A stretch of DNA of 64,000 bases from Turbatrix aceti (lineage: Eukaryota > Nematoda > Chromadorea > Rhabditida > Panagrolaimidae). The translations under genes and the position numbers were made by a program. Shown piece after piece: positions 1 through 10,481 of this stretch; position 1 is the first letter of the stretch; every line of letters starts with the position of its first letter. The notes beneath the pieces were generated by a model. That model did not search any database and was not told where the DNA came from. It saw only the letters and a list, made by a program, of their open reading frames with translations. The stretch is from the NCBI GenBank assembly GCA_963969345.1, contig OZ017766.1, positions 7,502,001 through 7,566,000 of the forward strand, given 5' to 3'.

Positions 1-177
1 GGAAACGACTTCAAGTGCTCCAAGCCATCTTCCGAATCCAAGTTCAAAATCTGTCCAAAATGCAATGCTCACTGTCACACCGACGATTGCTTCCAAACTC
101 ATCAGAAAGTTTGCCCCCGTCCTGTTTCTGGGCTTCATGACGACATTGTTGAACTTTTACGCAGCATTGCAGTTTAA
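1..177 (+). CDS. 3' end of a coiled-coil/Cys-rich gene (upstream paralogue, cut by window edge)
   Basis: An open frame runs from the first base to a TAA at 175-177. It encodes a His/Cys-rich tail (CSKP...CPKCNAHCH..DC..H..C) that is almost identical to the last 59 codons of the complete gene at 11125-12224. The codon for the second residue differs (AAC here, GAC in the other copy), as do a few silent sites. The upstream exons lie outside the window. This is therefore the terminal exon of a second copy of that gene, carried on the direct duplication described below. Function is unknown; clustered C-x2-C and H/C pairs suggest zinc binding. Confidence 0.7.
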   Translation, partial: GNDFKCSKPSSESKFKICPKCNAHCHTDDCFQTHQKVCPRPVSGLHDDIVELLRSIAV

Positions 178-2424
178 ATTTAAATTCACTTTTGAATAAT
201 TTTTTTATGCTCTAATTATCGATGTTCTGTTTTAAAGTAGAGTGCCTAATCTGTAATCAGTAAAAAAATACGTTGTCTATTTTTTTGCAATTTCGATATT
301 TCAGTAAACGTGGCAGCAAAGATCCCTCATGACAGTAAACGATGTTTTTGGGGAACAAAATAACTTTCGACACGAACAACATACATTTTTCAAATCAAGT
401 TTTGGCGCAGAGAGAAACTCTCGACACAAACTACAAATAGTATTTTCGCTACAAACTATTTTTTAAAACATTGTTGGTCAAAGAACGCGTATTTTTATTA
501 TCCCCCAAAGTGAAGCGCTAAAAAATGTGTAAAATGTGTACATGCACAACTATTTTTGGAGTCTGTTTGGTAAACAGGTGAGGGGGTGGTAGCGGGGGTG
601 GCGCGGTGGCGGTGATCGGATTGAACATAGCGAATAAGAAATGAAAAACAGAATCATCAAAGTATGTATTATTTTTTTTATGTAATTTTTTTTATGTTGC
701 TGTTTTTTATGTAATTTATGTATTTTACGAACGACCGCTCGAGTTGCGTCGAGAGCGATCGGTATGATTTCCGGTTTCACGTGACTTTTTGTAAGTATGA
801 AAGTACGCATCAGAAATGTTTGCATTTTGCCTTATTAGGTAGATTTTCGGGCTCACAACGGCTTCCCGAAATAAACTGAGGCTAATAATTATGAAATTAA
901 AAAAAACAGTAAATTAGAAAAAATATGGGATTTCTACGGCAAAATTCATGAACTTCAAAATAAATCGAAGAAAAAATTATTATTTTTGCATTTTTAAAAA
1001 AAGACTTTTTTAAAAGTTCAAGAATTACTAAAAAATAAATTTTCTTTTTGCTTTTTTTTTTAAATTAAAAAAGAAACAATGAATTAGAAAAAATATGGGA
1101 TTTCTACGGCAAAATTCATACGTAAATGAACTTCAAAATGAATAGAAGAAAAAATTGCTATTTTTGCATTTTTGAAAAAAAACTAAAAAATTAATAATAA
1201 CAAAAAAAACTTTTTTTGCAAAATTTTACATTTTATGAAAAAAAATATAAAAAATAAATAAAAATTTATTTTCATTTTTCCTTAAAACAATTTTCCAAGT
1301 TTTTTTTTTGCAAAATTCTTGTCAGGAATTATTCTCCTTTTTTTTGCCTCCCGACGTCAATTTGCCTAAAAAAAGGGCGTAGTGAGTCATCCTGACCCGA
1401 TATTTTGATCTAATTAGTGCTCAAAAATTGAAAAATTCTCACTTGAAAGGGGCGTCTACTAAAATTTATTTTTGTGACGTCGCCGTAGTCATCAACAAGT
1501 TTGTTGTGTCAGCAAAAAATGCGGGTGTATTTATGATTCGGCGAACGCGCGAACAAAAAATTTCGGATTGCAACAGGATTCATTTTGCAAATTATTTTTT
1601 TTTGCAGAAGGTGATGATGGTGACGTTTACCGAAATCGAAGGTTGTTGGGTAGAACTTTTTGTGCCGTGTTTGATTTTTTTTTGGAAATTTGTAATCTTG
1701 GACGTTTTTTTTTGGTTTTTGATGATTCAGAAAACTTACATACATATTTATTTTTGCTCCTGGATAGGATAGCTCAGTTGTTTTTTGTGACTCGATTGAC
1801 ACAAAAAACAACTGATAAACCAATTTATTTTTTTTTCTCGTTTTTTGCCCAGATTAAAGATATTTTTTTTGGGGTGTATATTATACTTTGTGTTGCATGA
1901 CGTCATGCATGCATGCGTACGTGTTAGTTGGCTGACAACAGCCAAAGATGCGAATTAGCAACGACCGATCAAAAAAAAATGCGAATTAGTGATTTTAGTC
2001 GGACAACCAACCAAACCACCTTTTTTCCATTTTTCTGGGCGATTTTCAGTGATTCGGAAATAATAATGGAAGGAAAGGTGTTTACCTGTGTTGCGTATCG
2101 GTATCAGCCCTTTCCCTGCCCTGGACCGGGCCCTGGAGAGAGGAGAACACCTGTGCGGGGTGGGGGAGGGGGGGGGGGGAGGGGCAGCACGGTCGAGCGC
2201 GCGCATGCAAATTTTTTTCTGGGGCGTGGACAAAAAAACCTGTCAAATACGATGGAAAAAATTTAATTGAATCTTGTTTTGACGGCAGACGATGATCGGC
2301 CTGGTCGGTTTGTATTTTTTCGTTTATTAGTGGGTTTGATTTGGTGACATTATTCGATTTTTGTTCGTTCGATCATTTAAAAAATTTTTTCTTTATAATT
2401 TTTTTTTAGAATCCCCCCAAAAAA
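178..2424. other. Intergenic DNA of duplication copy 1
   Basis: Mostly AT-rich sequence with long T and A runs. It includes an AATAAA at about 870, a perfect 16-bp hairpin at 1774-1815, a G-rich tract at about 2158-2184 and the palindromic GCATGCATGC region near 1906. Open frames here are short and full of Phe/Lys, and I see no protein I would call real. The promoter of the small gene that starts at 2425 presumably lies in the right half; a possible acceptor (TTTTTTTTAG) sits about 15 bases before its ATG. Confidence 0.5.
1774..1815. repeat. Perfect 16-bp inverted repeat (hairpin), copy 1
   Basis: TCAGTTGTTTTTTGTG at 1774-1789 pairs perfectly with CACAAAAAACAACTGA at 1800-1815 across a 10-base loop. 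The same hairpin occurs in duplication copy 2 at 13710-13751, where the loop differs by one base and the stem is intact. Confidence 0.85.
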
Positions 2425-3952
2425 ATGCTCGGAATGATGAATTGCCCGACCGATACGGTCGATTTCTACTCGGCAGCCCCGACGGCATCGAGGAGGAGAC
2501 GTAGCGGCGGCAGTGCCATCGATGGCGACGACTCGTCAACCATTGGGACCCAGCGTTCGACGACGTCATCGCTGGACCTCGAGACGGAAAAAGTCTTTAC
2601 CCAGGGTAAAACCACGGGAAAAGTCTCGTACACTGAAGGAAAGTTGCATTCCTTGGGCGATGGATGATGCGAGCCAAGTTAATTAATTGACCGAAAGTCA
2701 ATCGTAACCGCAACCGCGATCACGCTGATGAATGCTGCTCATGGTCGGTCACGAGCAGCTCATTGATTTTTTTTAATGAGCTAATTAATTAATTGATAGA
2801 TGCATGGGAGCCAAGCCTGAATATTTTTTTCAAAAATCCAAAAACGTGCCGACAAACATTTTGAAACATTGCTCAGGGCATCAAAATAAATACTATTCGA
2901 TGTTTGTGTCAGTCAGAAAAAAAAAAGATCTCTGTAAATAATTTTTTTTTCGTTTGAAAACATGAGAAAATCCCACGCGTTCGTCGAATTCCGCGATTTT
3001 ACGATGTTTTTAAAAATAAAAAAAAAACATGGTTCACAAAATTGTTTGATTTTTAATTTCTTAATTCGACGCGCGCGATGAGTAAACAGCCCCAGACCTA
3101 GGTGACATCATTTAAAAATATAACAAAATTTTCTTCGACGAACCAAAAAAAGTATTTTGTTTGTCACGTTATCAGGTGACTGTCTGTCTGTCGTTGTTCT
3201 TCACTTCTCCGTGCTTCGTCGACGTCACTCTGTCCTAGTCGGGATTGAGCGAACGTTCGGGAACAAATTAAAATTTTTCTGTTCGTTTTCGTTCGCAAAA
3301 GGATTTTTTTAATTTATTTGTTCGCGTTTATTCACGAACAAAATAAATTTTTCGAACGGATAAAACGTACAAAAATTGATAAATATAAAATAATGGTAGA
3401 AAAATTTATTTTGTTCGTGAATAAACACGAACAAATAAATTTAAAAAAAATCCTTTTTTTTTAAATTTATTTTACATTTTTTTTATTTGTCAAAAAATGG
3501 CAAGTAAAATTTATCAAAAATAATTGTTCGATGCCCGTTCGCGAACACGGTTCAAAATGTCCGCGTTCGTTCAATTCTTCGAACAAAATTTCTAAATAAA
3601 TGTTCGTTTGTTCGTGAACAGTGTTGTCGGTTCTAGAAATTTTTCGGGTACCCGAACCGGAATCGGAACCGAAATCTTGTTTTTTCGGGTACCCGGAAAC
3701 GGAACCGAAAATGATTTTTTTGGGTACCCGGAACCGGAACCGAAAATTAATTTTTCGGGTACCCGAACAGCACTGTTCGTGAACAAAAAACCGGTTGTCC
3801 CTGAATTTTATCCATTTTCCATCTTTCAAACTAAAAAAAAAACATTTTTTTCAGACGGCAGAAAACTGATCGACGGCGAACCCCTCTCCTCAGTCAAGCC
3901 CGACGAGCTTTGGTCTCGTCTTCTGCTCTCGGTGGCCGCTTCCGTGCTTTGA
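2425..3952 (+). CDS. Small Ser/Thr-rich gene, copy 1, truncated at duplication breakpoint
   Basis: Exon 1 is 2425-2605 ([14 protein letters not shown]..., with an Arg4 cluster and Asp/Ser/Thr-rich tract), donor G/GTAAAA. Exon 2 is 3855-3952 after TTTTTTCAG and reads [20 protein letters not shown]... The product would be about 92 residues. Copy 2 continues for another 26 residues, but here the frame ends in TGA exactly where the duplication ends, so the natural C terminus is lost. The family is not recognised. Exon 1 is also phase-compatible with the exon at 4095, so in this copy it may instead serve as the first exon of the long gene downstream. Confidence 0.5.
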
Positions 3953-5601
3953 TTTGAAATTGAAAAAAATTGAAAAAAATGTAAAAACAAAAAAAATTTT
4001 AAATACAATAATTTTTTTAAATTAAAAAAAATTACATAAGAAATAAAAAAAAAATTTTCATCATAAAAGTATTTAAAAATAATTTTTTTTACAGCAGCGG
4101 CAGCGAAGAATTCTCGTCGAACGAACAGCGCTCCAGCCACGGCCCCGTCTACCCCGCCTCTACCAACCGTAAGAAAAAAAAGACGATCACTTTCTCGTTT
4201 GCCATTTGCTTTCAATGTTCGCTACGCTTCTCCCCCGGTGTTTTTGGCTCCTTCGCGGGTGTCGTTCGAAGTGCTCCCTCCCTTTATGCTATCCAAACTC
4301 GCTGCCCAGTGCAATTTTGACTACCTGTCCATGTGTGATTCCTTCGCCTTCGACAAACCCCCTCCCCTCGTGGCAGCCGTCAGAAATACGACCTACGAAG
4401 CTCCACCAAAGCAATTTTCCAACACCCAACCTCCTCCTTCGGTCCTACGACACGTTCCCCGCCCCGTAATGAAACGAGCATTCGAGCGACCGCTGTGGTA
4501 TTACCGGTGGCAGAGCACAGCTGCAAACCGGGCCGCAGAAGCCGCCGACGAACATCCAAAACCCCTGCAGCCTATTTTGAAGAGAAAAAAACTTCAGAGG
4601 GCTGCCAAGCGTCAGGATCCGTTAAGAAATGTCGATTGGCTGAATGTTAGTCCGAGATCGGCGGAAATTATGGATGTTGTAAAGCAGGATCTTCCGACTC
4701 TGTTTGAACAAGTTCGTGGAAGGAGGGAATCCGCGACGGCATCCAACAGCTCGTCGGTTGTCCTCGTCTCACCGAGAAACGTGAGTACGTCAAACGTCGC
4801 CACTCCACCACAATCACAGACACGTCCTCACTCGAGGACACAGAATACCTTCGTTTTTCCATTGGCACACCGGAGAAAGCGTTCATAGCGCCGCGCCCGA
4901 CTTTTGTTCTGTTCATTTTTTGCTTCGCTTAACTTTTATTTTTTTTCTAAATTATTAACTTTCCCATGTACGTATTTTTTATTGTTCGTTCGTTTTTGTT
5001 GGTTTTTTGGTGGTCGAATCAACCCTTTTCGCTTTCGTACATACATACATACCTGTTCGTTGTGCCGTATTCGTCGTCGCAGTCAGTCAATCTTACCTGT
5101 TCGTCGGTCGGTGAGCCTTTACTAATTTTTTTGACTTTTCCAACTTTTAACTTTTAACTTTTGCTTCAGCTTTAATTTTTTTGCAAGAATTTTTTTTGGG
5201 GGGGGGGGCGTTGAAAAAAACTGTGTTAACCCCCAAATTTTTAGGCCATCGGTCTGGCGTGCATGGAAGAATGGGAATCATTCATAAAAATGGTCGAAGA
5301 ATCAGAACGTGTCAGGTAGGTGTTTTTTTACCGAATTTTGCTTGAGTTTGACTGATAACTGCTGTGCTTTTGAATGCATACCCCTATCACGATTTTTTTA
5401 TGTACATACACTAAATTAATTACGGTGTCCCGATTGTGCTTGACTTGACTGACGCTAACCCCGAGTGCTTCTCTTTTTTTTTCATACTGCAGAACTCCCG
5501 TGCACGAGCTCGAACCTACACGCGATCTACCCAGTATACCGTTTCACGTCGTCGTGCCAAGACCTGAGCCTGTACCTGAACCTCCACCACCGCTGCCAAC
5601 A

Positions 5602-5642
<41 letters not shown>

Positions 5643-5667
5643 ACCTGAACCTGAACCTGAGCCTGAA

Positions 5668-5704
<37 letters not shown>

Positions 5705-8302
5705 TTGAGCCTGAGCCTGAACCCCAACCTGAACCCCAACCTGAGCCTGAGCCTGAACCCGTACCTGAGCCGATCCCGGTGGTGATTGTGGAACCAATCC
5801 CAACCCCGGAACCCGAGCCAGTACCTGTCCCAGAGCCAGAATCGATCGAATCAAAGATCGAAATCCAGGTTAATTACGAGCCTATCGTGGTTCAATCTTC
5901 CCCTGTGCCTGAGCCTATTTTTTCACACGCTGACATCCTTGAGCTCGTCATCCCCGAAGAACCAGACGACGATGTGGTGAAGTGAGTTTGACAAGTGCTT
6001 TTTTTTTCCTATTTTAACTTTTTTACTAACAAATTTTTCTTTTCTTTCTACTTTTTTTTCTAAAAAAGTTGGTTGTGTGAAGTGGTTTGAAATTGATTGT
6101 GCATCATGCACCCTAACTTGCACTCTGGTTTGCCGTGATTTGATTGACTTTTATTTCCCGCACGCGTTTGCACACGAGCTATCGCTGATTCTGGCACTTT
6201 TGGAATTGCTTTTGAACATTTTAGGCAGGGAACGCATTATTTTGAATTTTGTGAAGTTTTGGGTTCAAAAATTGAAAAAAAAAATTTTTTTCGAAAAAAT
6301 GGATTTTAGGAATTCGATCGTTTTAACTTTTTTCAAAAAAATTTATTTTAGGAATTCGTCAGTCCTAATTTTTTTTGAAAAAATGGATTTTAGAAATTTG
6401 ACAGTCCTAATGTTTTTCGAAAAAATGGATTTTAGAAATTCAAAAGTCCTAATTTTTTTAAATGGATTTTAGAAATTCGTCAGTCCTAATTTTTTTCGAA
6501 AAAATGGATTTCAGAAATTTGACAGTCCTAATTTTTTTCGGAAAATTATTTGGTCAGTTAATTCGATAGCTGAGCACTAAAGCGTCGTGGTGTTCGTTTC
6601 CTAATCCATCGATGTTTCTATTCTGTGTTTGTTTGTATTCTGGTGTTTGTTGCACTTTTTCTCGTCCTGTTGTGATTGGTCCTCTTCTGCACCGAAGCCA
6701 ACGAATCGCACCGATCCATCGATTTCAGCCCGGTATTCCCAGAATCCTCGTCTGGCTCAGATACGCTTTCTCCCATGTTCGATATCGATCTCGGTGCTTT
6801 CGAACTCGTCGACAGTGGAGTGACTGCCGAATCTTTGCTCTCCCAGGACGATCCTGTCATCTTCCACGAAGCCATGCCGGTGCATTCCGTACACCATGAC
6901 ACCGTTCAGACCGAAGCAGCACTCGAGAATCTCATGTCCGCTCCCGCGAGCATGCTTTCCACGGAAGTTCCTCCGACGATGGTTGCCGACAATTACTGCT
7001 TCGTCGTCGACGGCGATCAGGCGAGGATGGGCGATATCATGGGCGACGATCAATGGTGGAGGCACACCTCGAGGCCGACAAAATATTTCTACTCTGATGA
7101 TCTCAAAAAATTCTACCGGGTATCAGTTATCACCGCGAAGGGAAATATCATCTCAGCTCGGCTGACTGCGGATCAGACATTCCATCGAAGAGGCAGCATG
7201 GGCCCGGAAGCTATGTCAGCTCCTCCACCCCATACGGAAACCGCCATGAGCGAATACGCGCATCCACCTGAGAACAAAGTGCATCAAGCGTTGTCCGCCG
7301 AAGCTCCGGTGGCTAACAGCCTTCCGCCGTCGCTGATGGCGACTCCGAGACCATCGGTGATTTCCATGACTCCGAGAGAATCCATTTTTGTTCCACCCGC
7401 GACAAAAGGGCATCGGGGAGAAAAAGTGCCGTTGATGAACGTCTACAAAGTCATTCGGTTCTACAGTTTTTGGAAAACCTGCACGAGTTTTCACAGAATC
7501 GTAACAATGATCGACAAAGTGAAACCCGAGGACAGAAGCGGGGGTGTATTCAAGAAACGCCTCTTTGTACAGTATCTCTGGCGAAATGCAAAGCCGTACG
7601 AAAAAGCAAGGGTCCAGAAGGAATTTGATCCGAGAAGACAGCGACTTTTGAGATTTGTTGCGGATTCTGGAGGAAAGGAAAAGGTTAAAAAGGTAAGTTG
7701 GGAAAAAGGGTGCGAAGCAGGGATGGACGAACTGCAGTTTCTTTTGTTCGCGAACAAATACAAATTTTTTGGAAATTTTTTTTTTGAAAAATTGAATGAA
7801 TGAGAACATTTTTGATCGTGTTTGAAAAATCGAACGAACGCGAGCATTTTTGATATTTTTTACCATTTTTTCATCGTTTTCCTAATTTTTTCAAAATTTT
7901 TGTTATTTAGTTTTGAACTGTTCGAAAAACTTTGTCTTGTTCATAAACAAACACGAACACAAAAAATTGAATTTGTTCGCGAACGAACACGAACGAACGC
8001 AAAAGTTCGTCCATCCCAGGTCAAAAAGGTCAAAAAAAATTTGACCATACATGCTTTTTTTTCACATTTCACTGACTGTGTAGCTCGTTAAGATGCATCA
8101 ACAGTCATCAGCCCCGGCGCCTTCTGCGAGACCAACCTGGAGAAGGCAGGCTTCGGTCATGAGCGCCGCAAGCATGGGCGATCGACGACCCCTCAGCAGA
8201 ACGAGCACTGCTGCGAGCGACGACAGCAGACTCTCGAGCGGAAATTATCACTCCCGACGAAATCTTGGACCGGCTTCGTCGTCGAGGAGGTCGCCGTTCT
8301 AG
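2425..8302 (+). CDS. Long member of unrecognised tandem family, with Pro-Glu repeat and ENYCF/WW-type module
   Basis: Proposed exons are 2425-2605, 4095-4780, 5245-5315, 5493-5981, 6729-7692 and 8084-8302. All phases agree and the sum is 2607 coding bases (869 residues). Use of the first exon is inferred; 4095 onward is the firmer part. In order the protein has a basic, proline-rich N-terminal third, a short acidic exon ([13 protein letters not shown]), a long Pro-Glu dipeptide repeat, and then two blocks shared with the next gene. Block 1 has NYCFVVDGD, a WW pair and KYFYS; block 2 has [18 protein letters not shown] and FVQYLWR. A Ser/Arg-rich tail follows. No signal peptide or membrane segment is seen. 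Function is unknown. The tandem neighbour at 8639-10481 is a shorter paralogue. Confidence 0.6.
3241..3790. repeat. GTTCG-rich inverted-repeat element (in duplication copy 1)
   Basis: The element starts with GGGATTGAGCGAACG and contains a near-perfect inverted repeat with arms of about 42 bp (3311-3352 and 3400-3442) built on TTTGTTCG and CGAACAAA. A second foldback is framed by TGTTCGTGAACAGTG (about 3610) and CACTGTTCGTGAACA (about 3771). The latter encloses four GGGTACCC palindromes at 3646, 3687, 3722 and 3757. Related GTTCGCGAACGAACACGAAC tracts recur at 7720-8017, 10838-10880, 35110-35230, 36560-36615 and 55905-56370. It looks like a non-autonomous, MITE-like family; no transposase is present. 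Confidence 0.7.
5557..5860 (+). repeat. Coding hexanucleotide repeat (GAGCCT)n encoding Pro-Glu dipeptides
   Basis: Inside exon 5493-5981 of the long gene, GAGCCT and its variants GAACCT and GAACCC repeat many times, giving an almost pure (Pro-Glu)n stretch followed by looser Pro/Glu/Val/Gln repeats. The 5' part is nearly uniform at the DNA level while the 3' part is degenerate. That pattern fits a minisatellite that still expands at one end. The tract keeps the reading frame open from start to end. Confidence 0.9.
6294..6545 (+). repeat. Intronic tandem repeat, about 46 bp x 5-6, carrying TTTTAG in most units
   Basis: Within the intron 5982-6728, units of the form TCGAAAAAATGGATTTTAG plus AAATTCGTCAGTCCTAATTT repeat five to six times with small differences. 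Most copies place TTTTAG before an A, so the intron carries a series of decoy-like 3' splice sites upstream of the acceptor chosen here at 6728. Confidence 0.85.
7720..8017. mobile_element. MITE-like element with 14-bp terminal inverted repeats
   Basis: GGGATGGACGAACT at 7720-7733 is the exact reverse complement of AGTTCGTCCATCCC at 8004-8017. The 298-bp interior has GTTCGCGAACAAA-type tracts near both ends and AT-rich sequence in the middle. It lies wholly inside the last intron (7693-8083) of the long family gene. This is the best-delimited copy of the GTTCG family. No open frame for a transposase is present, and no clear target-site duplication is seen. Confidence 0.72.
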
Positions 8303-8638
8303 AAAACTATAAAGAAACAAAAAAAAGGAAACAAACGTGTTACACACATCCCCTCCATTTGCGGCCGACGTGCGCAATGGACCCCCCCCCCCTCAACAGA
8401 TCATCATTTCATCGAGTACAACTTTTTTTGAGTTGTACTGCTGGACACGGAGTGATACATACCCTTGGGCAAAATCATCAAATTGCTGTGAAATTTGCCT
8501 ATAAGAAATTTTGTTTTTTTTGTGAACGTAATAAACTGATTAAAATCATTGTGGAACAGACAATTAAAAATAATTGAAACTATAAAATCTGATTTTGGAA
8601 ATTTTGGAAGGGAACCCATTTTTAGCCGACGTTCCCGA
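8303..8638. other. Spacer between tandem paralogues
   Basis: 336 bases of AT-rich DNA with a C9 run near 8390, an AATAAA at about 8529 and no open frame of note. An acceptor-like CATTTTTAG ends at 8625, 13 bases before the next ATG. That would suit either a 5'-UTR intron or spliced-leader trans-splicing. Confidence 0.5.
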
Positions 8639-10481
8639 ATGAGCAGTCAAACGTCAGAATCCGTCATCGAGTTTCCAATCCGCGTGGACATGGCAATGGA
8701 TGATTTTCTCGTCGAGCACGGTAAACATGTTTTTTCAGGGGATTTACACCATGGATCTCAAAATGACCTGTACAACTTTTGTCGGAACGTTTTTTGCGTC
8801 ATTTTAAAAAATTAAAAAATAAACGCTATTTTTAATAAAAATTTGAAAATTGCGTATCAAAAATTTACAAATTGGTAACATGCACTTTTTTTTATTGTTT
8901 TTTATTTTTTTAGTTCCCCTGACTTTTTTTGGATTTGAATTCTTCAACAAATTTTTACTTGGTCTTTATACAAGTTTTTTTTGCGGTAAAAAAAAAACGT
9001 GATTTTACATTTTTTTAAATCCGAAAAATGACTTTCCAAAAAACAATTTTTTTACTTTTTACTCTTTTTTGAATAATTTTGGCTCTCATGCGCATTTTTG
9101 TCATAATAATTTACTCCAATATTTTTTTTATGATTTTCACATTTTTTTGTTGTTTCAATTATTACAAAAAAAATCGGTTAATCACACCTTTTACCCGTTT
9201 CAGACCCCGAGCCATCGGTAACCGAGGAAATCCAGTACCACCTCGGCAAGCAAAATACCCCGATTCCCGTCTACGCTTCCAATTCGAGTGCTTTCGACGT
9301 CAAACGCGCTCTCGTCAACACGGTCTGCTGCCCGGTGCGTTACCTGTCCAAGGCGCCACCCGCAGTGGTCACCGAAAATTATTGCTTTGTCATCGACGGC
9401 GACGTCGTCAAGTTTTCGACAATTGTGGCAGATGGATCCAGGTGGTGGAAGGATACCGGCACGGCGACCAGGTATTATTCGACTAGCTCGCTCAAGACTT
9501 TTTATCAGGTGAGTACATTTTTTTATAATTTTTGGAAATTTTATGATTTTATGAAATTAGTTTTTTTTAATTTTTTTTCGGAAAATCAATTTTAAAAAAA
9601 TTAATGGTAAATAGATAATTTTTTGAAAAAATCGTATCTTTAAAAAAAATAAATTTTTTTTGAAAAAAATTGAATTTTTGTGAAAAAAAATGAATTTTTT
9701 TGAAAAAAATAGAATTTAAAAAAAAATTAATTTTTTGAGAAAATCAATTTTAAAAAAATCTCGTTTTTTAGAAAATCTCATTTTTCCACGAAAAAATTTA
9801 TTTTGCTAAAAATGCCATTTTTCTAAAAAAAATCCTTTTTTTTCAAAAAAAAAAATTAATTTTCAAAAAAATATAAATTCTATCCAATTTTTTTTTCCAA
9901 AAAAAATATAATTTATATCCAATTTTTTTTCAAAAAAATCTCATTTTTTGAAAAACAAATAAATTGATTTATACAAAAAAAATTTCATCCAGAAATTTAT
10001 TTTTTGGAGTCAATAAAATATTTTTCAGGTAACAATGATGATGTCCAGAGGCCGCCCAGCGACCGCATTCCGTCGACGATCCAACGGCGGAGGCATGGAA
10101 CTCGTACCCTTAGTCAAGGTTTTCCGCGTCTCCCGATTCTTCAGTTACTGGCGGACGTGTCACAACTTCCACCGCATCATCAGCCTTGTCAACCCAGTCA
10201 CGGTCGAGGGAGAAGTAGCGTCCGGCTTCAAGGAACGCATATTTATCCAATACCTCTGGCGATGCGAATCCAAGGCCGACAAAGAACGGGTCTTCAACGA
10301 ACACGCGGCCGCCGCAGGGGTCAAAGTGCCGGTCAGCCAGTGTTTTTCGATGCCGGCCCGTCTCCCGCCTCAGGCCAGTTCCTTCCTGTCGGCGGTTGAA
10401 AAGTTCACACAGGGACTACAGAAGAGGGATTCGCTGAAGAGGCGGTACTCGAATTACTCGACGTCCAGCGAGCCGCAGTAA
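8639..10481 (+). CDS. Short tandem paralogue of the ENYCF/WW-type family
   Basis: Exons 8639-8720, 9204-9508 and 10029-10481 join in phase to 279 residues. The start MSSQTSESVIEF follows a likely splice acceptor at 8625. Block 1 (NYCFVIDGD, SRWWKDTG, TRYYS, LKTFYQ) and block 2 (LVKVFRVSRFFSYWRTC, NFHRII, IFIQYLWR) align with the long gene upstream, including the intron placed near the FYQ/FYR position in this copy only. It lacks the long gene's Pro-Glu repeat and N-terminal region. The C-terminal tail is rich in Ser and basic residues. I do not recognise the family and assign no function. The large intron 9509-10028 is almost pure A/T low complexity. Confidence 0.78.

Larger units (their letters stand above)
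1..3949 (+). repeat. Segmental duplication, copy 1
   Basis: Base 1 aligns with about 12048 and the match runs to about 3949 (15839 in the other copy), including exons, introns and intergenic DNA. Differences are mainly homopolymer lengths, small indels and scattered substitutions. The match stops abruptly inside the second exon of the small gene: copy 1 continues with GCTTTGATTTG where copy 2 continues with GCTTCGCAAGA. The left limit is not visible because the window starts inside it. The copies are in the same orientation, with about 8.1 kb of unique sequence between them. Confidence 0.92.

Noticed and set aside
1768..1781. tRNA gene suggested by GGATAGCTCAGTTG
   Set aside because: The sequence is part of a simple 16-bp hairpin and lacks the rest of a tRNA fold.
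1955..2266. Frames with poly-Gly/poly-Pro in the duplicated intergenic DNA
   Set aside because: They follow from a G-run tract that differs in length between copies, so the frame is not preserved.
5516..5854. Minus-strand frames across the Pro-Glu repeat
   Set aside because: These are shadow frames (Gln-Ala and Leu-Arg repeats) of the GAGCCT tract. The plus-strand frame is continuous with flanking exons.
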